Source: JBCDLI01 sp038745535
GTDB taxonomy: Bacteria > Pseudomonadota > Alphaproteobacteria > Rhizobiales > Rhizobiaceae
Length of the DNA: 43,826 nucleotides
Direction: 5' to 3'
NCBI GenBank assembly: GCA_038745535.1
Contig: JBCDLI010000016.1
Coordinates: 1 to 43,826, forward strand
Positions 40,648 to 43,826 of the stretch are shown here, piece after piece (position 1 is the stretch's first letter; each line of letters begins with the position of its first letter). The translations under genes were made by a program, and so were the position numbers. The notes under the pieces were generated by a model. The model searched no databases. It was not told where the DNA came from and saw only the letters and a list, made by a program, of their open reading frames with translations.

Positions 40648-41383
40648 TCGCCGAACCGTAGGTGGTCTCGGCTTCACGCGAAAGCGCCTTATGGATGTGC
40701 ACCATGAGAGCTGCACCGAACAGAGGTGTCGCAAGATTGAGTATTGGGATCGACATGAAACCAGCGATGGCAAAGCCTGCAAACAGCACGGTTGAGGAGT
40801 ATCGGGATCGCAAAGCGAGCGCTTCTTTTTCAGATCGAAACCGCATCGCTGCAAACATGAAATACTCGCGTCCGAGCAGAAACCCGTTCACCAGAAAGAA
40901 GGCGATAAGGTTTATGCCAGGAATCAGGAGCAGCGCGAGCGCGATCAAATTGCCTAAAATAACGATTGCGAAGAATTTCACCGAAAGCCAAAGCGATTGG
41001 CCGAGCGGTAAAGCTCTTCCGGGCGCGTCTTGCGGATAGTCCTGTTGTTCCACGTGTTCAGCCACGTCATCGAGAAAAACGCCGGCAATGGCGGCGCTGA
41101 CGGGGCCAATGAGGAACGCAAGCAGCACCGCAAAAGCGATAGATGCCGCGATCAGCGTAAACATCCCAATCCCATCCCCCCAATCGGAAAGGTATGGGAG
41201 AGACAGGCCTGAAAACCAGCCTGATAGGAAGGTCACAGCGGTCGCCTCGAAGACGGCCCGAAGACCGAACCAGACAAAAATGAGCCCCAGGATCGTCAGG
41301 CCTATGGCCTTCCACAGAAGTGACCGCAGCGCCGGATCGGTCAGTTCACCGAGTGCCTTTTTTATCGCATCGAATAAAATCAT
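40640..41383 (-). CDS. CysZ/EI24 domain membrane protein
   Basis: 247-aa membrane protein of the EI24/CysZ family with four hydrophobic regions (about 25-55, 75-105, 145-180, 200-230). CysZ transports sulphate for cysteine synthesis in E. coli; rhizobial relatives beside nth are annotated only as EI24 proteins. ATG 41383 gives the family length; a longer frame to 41626 adds a polar N-terminus and would cover the start of the kinase gene on the other strand, so I reject it. The gene overlaps nth tail to tail and is divergent from the kinase gene. Confidence 0.82.
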   Translation of the reverse strand: MILFDAIKKALGELTDPALRSLLWKAIGLTILGLIFVWFGLRAVFEATAVTFLSGWFSGLSLPYLSDWGDGIGMFTLIAASIAFAVLLAFLIGPVSAAIAGVFLDDVAEHVEQQDYPQDAPGRALPLGQSLWLSVKFFAIVILGNLIALALLLIPGINLIAFFLVNGFLLGREYFMFAAMRFRSEKEALALRSRYSSTVLFAGFAIAGFMSIPILNLATPLFGAALMVHIHKALSREAETTYGSAIR

Positions 41384-41482
41384 GAGCAGCACATGGGCAC
41401 TTTGCGCCGGTGTTGCAACAACGCCCTTTTGTTCTCGTGTCGGCCTCGTTATGGCGCTGGGACGCCAATCGGGACCTCTTTT

Positions 41483-42478
41483 ATGACCTACGATACCCTT
41501 TGTATCGGCAATGCTATTGTCGATATCATTGCCCGCGCCGAAGATGATTTTCTCCATGAGAACAAGATCATCAAAGGCGCGATGAACCTCATCGACGCCG
41601 AGCGTGCGGTCTATCTTTATGATCAAATGGGTCCGGCGATAGAGACCTCGGGTGGAAGCGCGGGCAACACCGCCGCCGGTGTTGCGTCACTTGGCGGTAC
41701 TGCTGCCTTCTTCGGTAAGGTTTGCGACGATCAACTCGGCGAGATTTATCGCCACGATATTCGCGCCCAAGGCGTTGCCTTTGATACACCGCCGCTTTTT
41801 GCAGAGCCGCCAACCGCGCGCTCAATGATCTTCGTGACACCGGATGGTGAGCGATCTATGAATACCTATCTCGGCGCTTGTGTAGAACTCACCCCGGAAG
41901 ACGTAGAAGAAGACAAGGTCGCAGCGTCCAAGGTCACCTATTTCGAAGGTTATCTCTGGGACCCGCCGTTGGCAAAAGATGCGATCCGCAAAACCGCAAA
42001 GCTAGCGCACGAGCACGGTCGTGAAGTTGCAATGTCTCTGTCAGACCCGTTCTGCGTGGATCGATACCGCGACGAGTTTCTGGAATTGATGACGTCAGGC
42101 ACCGTTGACATCGTGTTTGCAAATGGTGACGAGGTGAAGTCGCTCTACCAGACGTCCGACCTGGACACCGCGCTTCGGTCACTCGCGAAGGATTGCAAGC
42201 TCGGTGCGGTTACGCTTTCTGAAAAAGGCTGCGTGGTACTGAGAGACAACGAGCGCATCGACGTTTCGGCCCATGGGATCGATAAGCTGGTCGATACGAC
42301 AGGCGCAGGCGACTTGTTCGCTGCTGGTTTTCTGTTCGGCTACACGCACAACCGTTCGCTGGAGGATTGCGGAAAACTCGGGGGCTTGGCTGCCGGCCAC
42401 ATTATCCAGCAGATTGGCCCGCGCCCGCAGGTTTCACTTCGTCAACTCGCAATCGATGACGGCTTGATCGCCGCCTAG
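41483..42478 (+). CDS. PfkB-family sugar/nucleoside kinase, adenosine kinase-like
   Basis: 331-aa ribokinase-superfamily kinase. The family signatures are clear: an early GNAIVDI (about 8-14), GGSAGNTAAGVASLGG (about 56-71), and the ATP/catalytic DTTGAGDLFAAGF with catalytic Asp near 275. Rhizobial homologues are annotated as adenosine kinase, which makes AMP from adenosine; another sugar or nucleoside cannot be excluded. ATG 41483 is preferred (GGGACC about nine bases before); an in-frame ATG at 41393 adds a Cys/Arg-rich 30 residues unlike the family. Its stop interlocks with the grpE stop. Confidence 0.9.
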   Translation: MTYDTLCIGNAIVDIIARAEDDFLHENKIIKGAMNLIDAERAVYLYDQMGPAIETSGGSAGNTAAGVASLGGTAAFFGKVCDDQLGEIYRHDIRAQGVAFDTPPLFAEPPTARSMIFVTPDGERSMNTYLGACVELTPEDVEEDKVAASKVTYFEGYLWDPPLAKDAIRKTAKLAHEHGREVAMSLSDPFCVDRYRDEFLELMTSGTVDIVFANGDEVKSLYQTSDLDTALRSLAKDCKLGAVTLSEKGCVVLRDNERIDVSAHGIDKLVDTTGAGDLFAAGFLFGYTHNRSLEDCGKLGGLAAGHIIQQIGPRPQVSLRQLAIDDGLIAA

Positions 42479-43230
42479 CTTTGTTCGTCGGAAGAGCTGT
42501 CGGCCTCGCCCTCGTCGGCGGGCTTCTCGGCGGGCGGGGCCTTCGGTCCACCTTTCGAAACACCAACCATAGCCGGCCGCAGCACACGGTCGCCGATGCT
42601 GTATCCGGCTTGCAGCACCTGCACCACGGTATTGTTCGGCACTTCGGTGTTTGGAATTTCAAACATCGCCTGATGGAAATTTGGGTCGAAGCGCTCGCCC
42701 TCTGGCTGCAACAACTTCACACCGTGGCGCTCCATCGTGGACAGCATGGACTTTTCCGTCAGTTCCACGCCTTCGAGCAATGCCTTGAATTCGTCTGACC
42801 CGCTTTCGCGTTTCTCGTCCGGCACAGCTTCGATTGCGCGACGCAGATTGTCGTTCACACCCAGCATGTCACGGGCAAATCCGGTTACTGCGAAAGACTT
42901 CGCATCGCCCACTTCGCGCTGGGTCCGACGACGAAGGTTCTCCATCTCGGCCGCTAGGCGTAGGTTCTGGTCTTTCAACTCAGCGGCCTCTGCGCGAAGT
43001 GCGTCCATCTCTTCGCCTATCGCACCAGCAACGTCCTGCTCAACAGCATCGTCAAATTCAAACGCGTCTTCCGGTGGCTCGCCATCGAAATCGGCAAAGG
43101 CATCGGGGTCTTCGGCAGCCTTGCGCCGACGTGCGGCACGATCTGCTTTCAGAAGTTCGTCAGCAGCGCGACGCAGTGCGCCTTTGTCGTTTGGATTGAA
43201 GTCGGAAAAATCGTCGTCTTGGTCAGACAT
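42475..43230 (-). CDS. grpE: Nucleotide exchange factor GrpE
   Basis: 251-aa co-chaperone that releases ADP from DnaK. A long acidic N-terminal region (about 1-70) with several DD and EE runs precedes the coiled-coil (about 72-140, AEMENLRRRTQREV) and the beta domain (about 175-225, HGVKLLQPEGERFDPNFHQAMFEI within it). The C-terminal tail is acidic and Ser-rich. The N-terminal extension makes it longer than E. coli GrpE (197 aa). ATG 43230 is the first start. It follows hrcA by 65 bases in the usual hrcA-grpE unit and interlocks stops with the PfkB kinase gene. Confidence 0.95.
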   Translation of the reverse strand: MSDQDDDFSDFNPNDKGALRRAADELLKADRAARRRKAAEDPDAFADFDGEPPEDAFEFDDAVEQDVAGAIGEEMDALRAEAAELKDQNLRLAAEMENLRRRTQREVGDAKSFAVTGFARDMLGVNDNLRRAIEAVPDEKRESGSDEFKALLEGVELTEKSMLSTMERHGVKLLQPEGERFDPNFHQAMFEIPNTEVPNNTVVQVLQAGYSIGDRVLRPAMVGVSKGGPKAPPAEKPADEGEADSSSDEQS

Positions 43231-43295
43231 GCATGCCCCGCGCGTATCGTGTGTGACCGCGATATCAGGCCCGAAAGGCCAAAAATCAAGTCCTG

Positions 43296-43826
43296 TTACG
43301 ACCGTTCCAGCATGCCTGAAATCATACGTGCGGTGTAGTCCACCACCGGCACGATGCGCGCATAATTGAGCCGTGTTGGCCCGATCACACCGATTGCACC
43401 GACGACCTTGCGGTCCTGATCGCGATAGGGCGCCACCACCAGCGACGATCCGGAAAGCGAGAACAACTGGTTCTCTGAACCAATGAAAATTTTCACGCCC
43501 GACGCCGACTGGGCAAGATCCAGTAGATTCACGATCTCGTCCTTGCGCTCAAGCTCGTCCATGAGAAGCTTCACACGTGCAACTGACTGTTTGTCATCTG
43601 TGGTCTCGATTAGATTGGAACGACCTCTCACGATTAAACGGCTTTGGGTTGAACCGGGTTCGCCACTCCAAACCGCTAAGCCCCGCTCGATCATGTCGCT
43701 GGAAAGCTCATCGAGTTCGACACGCGCTTCGTCGCGCCGTTCCAGCATCTGGGTCCGCGCACTTGCCAGCGTTTGACCCCGCGCGTGGTGATTGAGATAG
43801 TTTGCAGCCTTTGCAAGCTGATCAAC
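43296..43826 (-). CDS. hrcA: Heat-inducible transcription repressor HrcA, 3' part
   Basis: C-terminal 176 residues of HrcA, cut by the window end (full length about 350). The frame is open to base 43826 and starts inside the family (VDQLAKAANYLNHHARGQTL), with the C-terminal dimer domain (FIGSENQLFSLSGSSLVV, IGVIGPTRLNYARIVPVVDYTARM) complete. HrcA represses groE and dnaK class genes by binding CIRCE; the CIRCE site and DNA-binding domain are outside the window. The 65-base gap to grpE contains a small GGCC-TTTCG-GGCC hairpin on the minus strand. Confidence 0.95.
   Translation of the reverse strand, partial: VDQLAKAANYLNHHARGQTLASARTQMLERRDEARVELDELSSDMIERGLAVWSGEPGSTQSRLIVRGRSNLIETTDDKQSVARVKLLMDELERKDEIVNLLDLAQSASGVKIFIGSENQLFSLSGSSLVVAPYRDQDRKVVGAIGVIGPTRLNYARIVPVVDYTARMISGMLERS

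Noticed and set aside
40640..41626. Longer EI24 protein starting at 41626
   Set aside because: The added N-terminus is polar and unlike the family and overlaps the coding region and start of the kinase gene on the other strand.
42737..43369. 210-aa frame antisense to grpE and hrcA
   Set aside because: Ser/Arg-rich shadow of the acidic GrpE codons, no family and no start signal.
1..43826. tRNA, rRNA, CRISPR array, IS element, phage integrase or attachment site
   Set aside because: No cloverleaf with conserved arm sequences, no regularly spaced repeats, no transposase or integrase domain in any frame.

Overview
The window is a piece of an alphaproteobacterial chromosome, most likely from a member of the Hyphomicrobiales (Rhizobiales). 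The evidence is gene neighbourhood and protein type: a Fur-family iron response regulator (irr) divergent from fabA-fabB-fabI, dapB followed by a short gpmA, nth divergent from a DUF2244 gene, hrcA-grpE, and a short ribonuclease D without HRDC domain. I cannot name the genus. No rRNA, tRNA, CRISPR array, insertion sequence or prophage module was recognised; nearly everything is single-copy housekeeping sequence.

Layout. 1-1340 is an AT-richer island with two overlapping minus-strand genes that I do not recognise (a 311-aa soluble protein and a 108-aa membrane protein). 1340-1860 is a gene-free stretch with G/C-rich palindromic repeat sequence. 1860-9000 carries a hypothetical gene, a MoeB/ThiF-type adenylyltransferase, a membrane-anchored helix-hairpin-helix protein, a 2-hydroxyacid dehydrogenase, a secreted SH3 protein, gshB and comM (yifB). 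8776-14040 holds a HAD phosphatase with dut, then prfC, a KpsF/GutQ isomerase divergent from rnd, and a second, closely related HAD phosphatase. 14120-17945 is bioY, a DUF1284 gene, rpsO and pnp, with several clear RNA hairpins. 17966-22950 contains a GGDEF/EAL protein, the unsaturated fatty acid set fabA-fabB-fabI and irr.

22964-29755 contains an M48 protease, mepA, glk, an MsbA-like ABC exporter, dapB and gpmA. 29798-33689 is a peptide-type ABC importer whose fused ATPase lies on the plus strand and whose two permeases lie on the minus strand, tail to tail. 33878-37891 holds uppP, a TauE/SafE permease, an NDUFA9-like reductase, a tail-to-tail hicA/DUF1902 toxin-antitoxin pair and an AraC-Ogt fusion. 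37954-43826 holds a BON-MscS channel, DUF2244, nth, a CysZ/EI24 membrane protein, a PfkB adenosine-type kinase, grpE and the 3' half of hrcA, which runs off the end.

Functionally the window serves envelope growth (fabA/B/I, uppP, mepA, KpsF-type isomerase, MscS), nucleotide and genome upkeep (dut, nth, Ogt fusion, comM), RNA and protein turnover (rnd, pnp, prfC, grpE/hrcA, M48 protease), iron and redox balance (irr, gshB) and central metabolism (glk, gpmA, dapB). A striking structural property is the number of very tight convergent junctions: of ten tail-to-tail gene pairs, eight are separated by 13 bases or fewer or overlap, and three share interlocking stop codons. The parts most worth a second look are the unrecognised two-gene island at the left end, the convergent hicA/DUF1902 pair with its own antitoxin promoter, the terminator-like hairpin that contains the DUF1284 start codon, the comM leader hairpin, and a 16-bp inverted repeat in front of the moeB-like gene.
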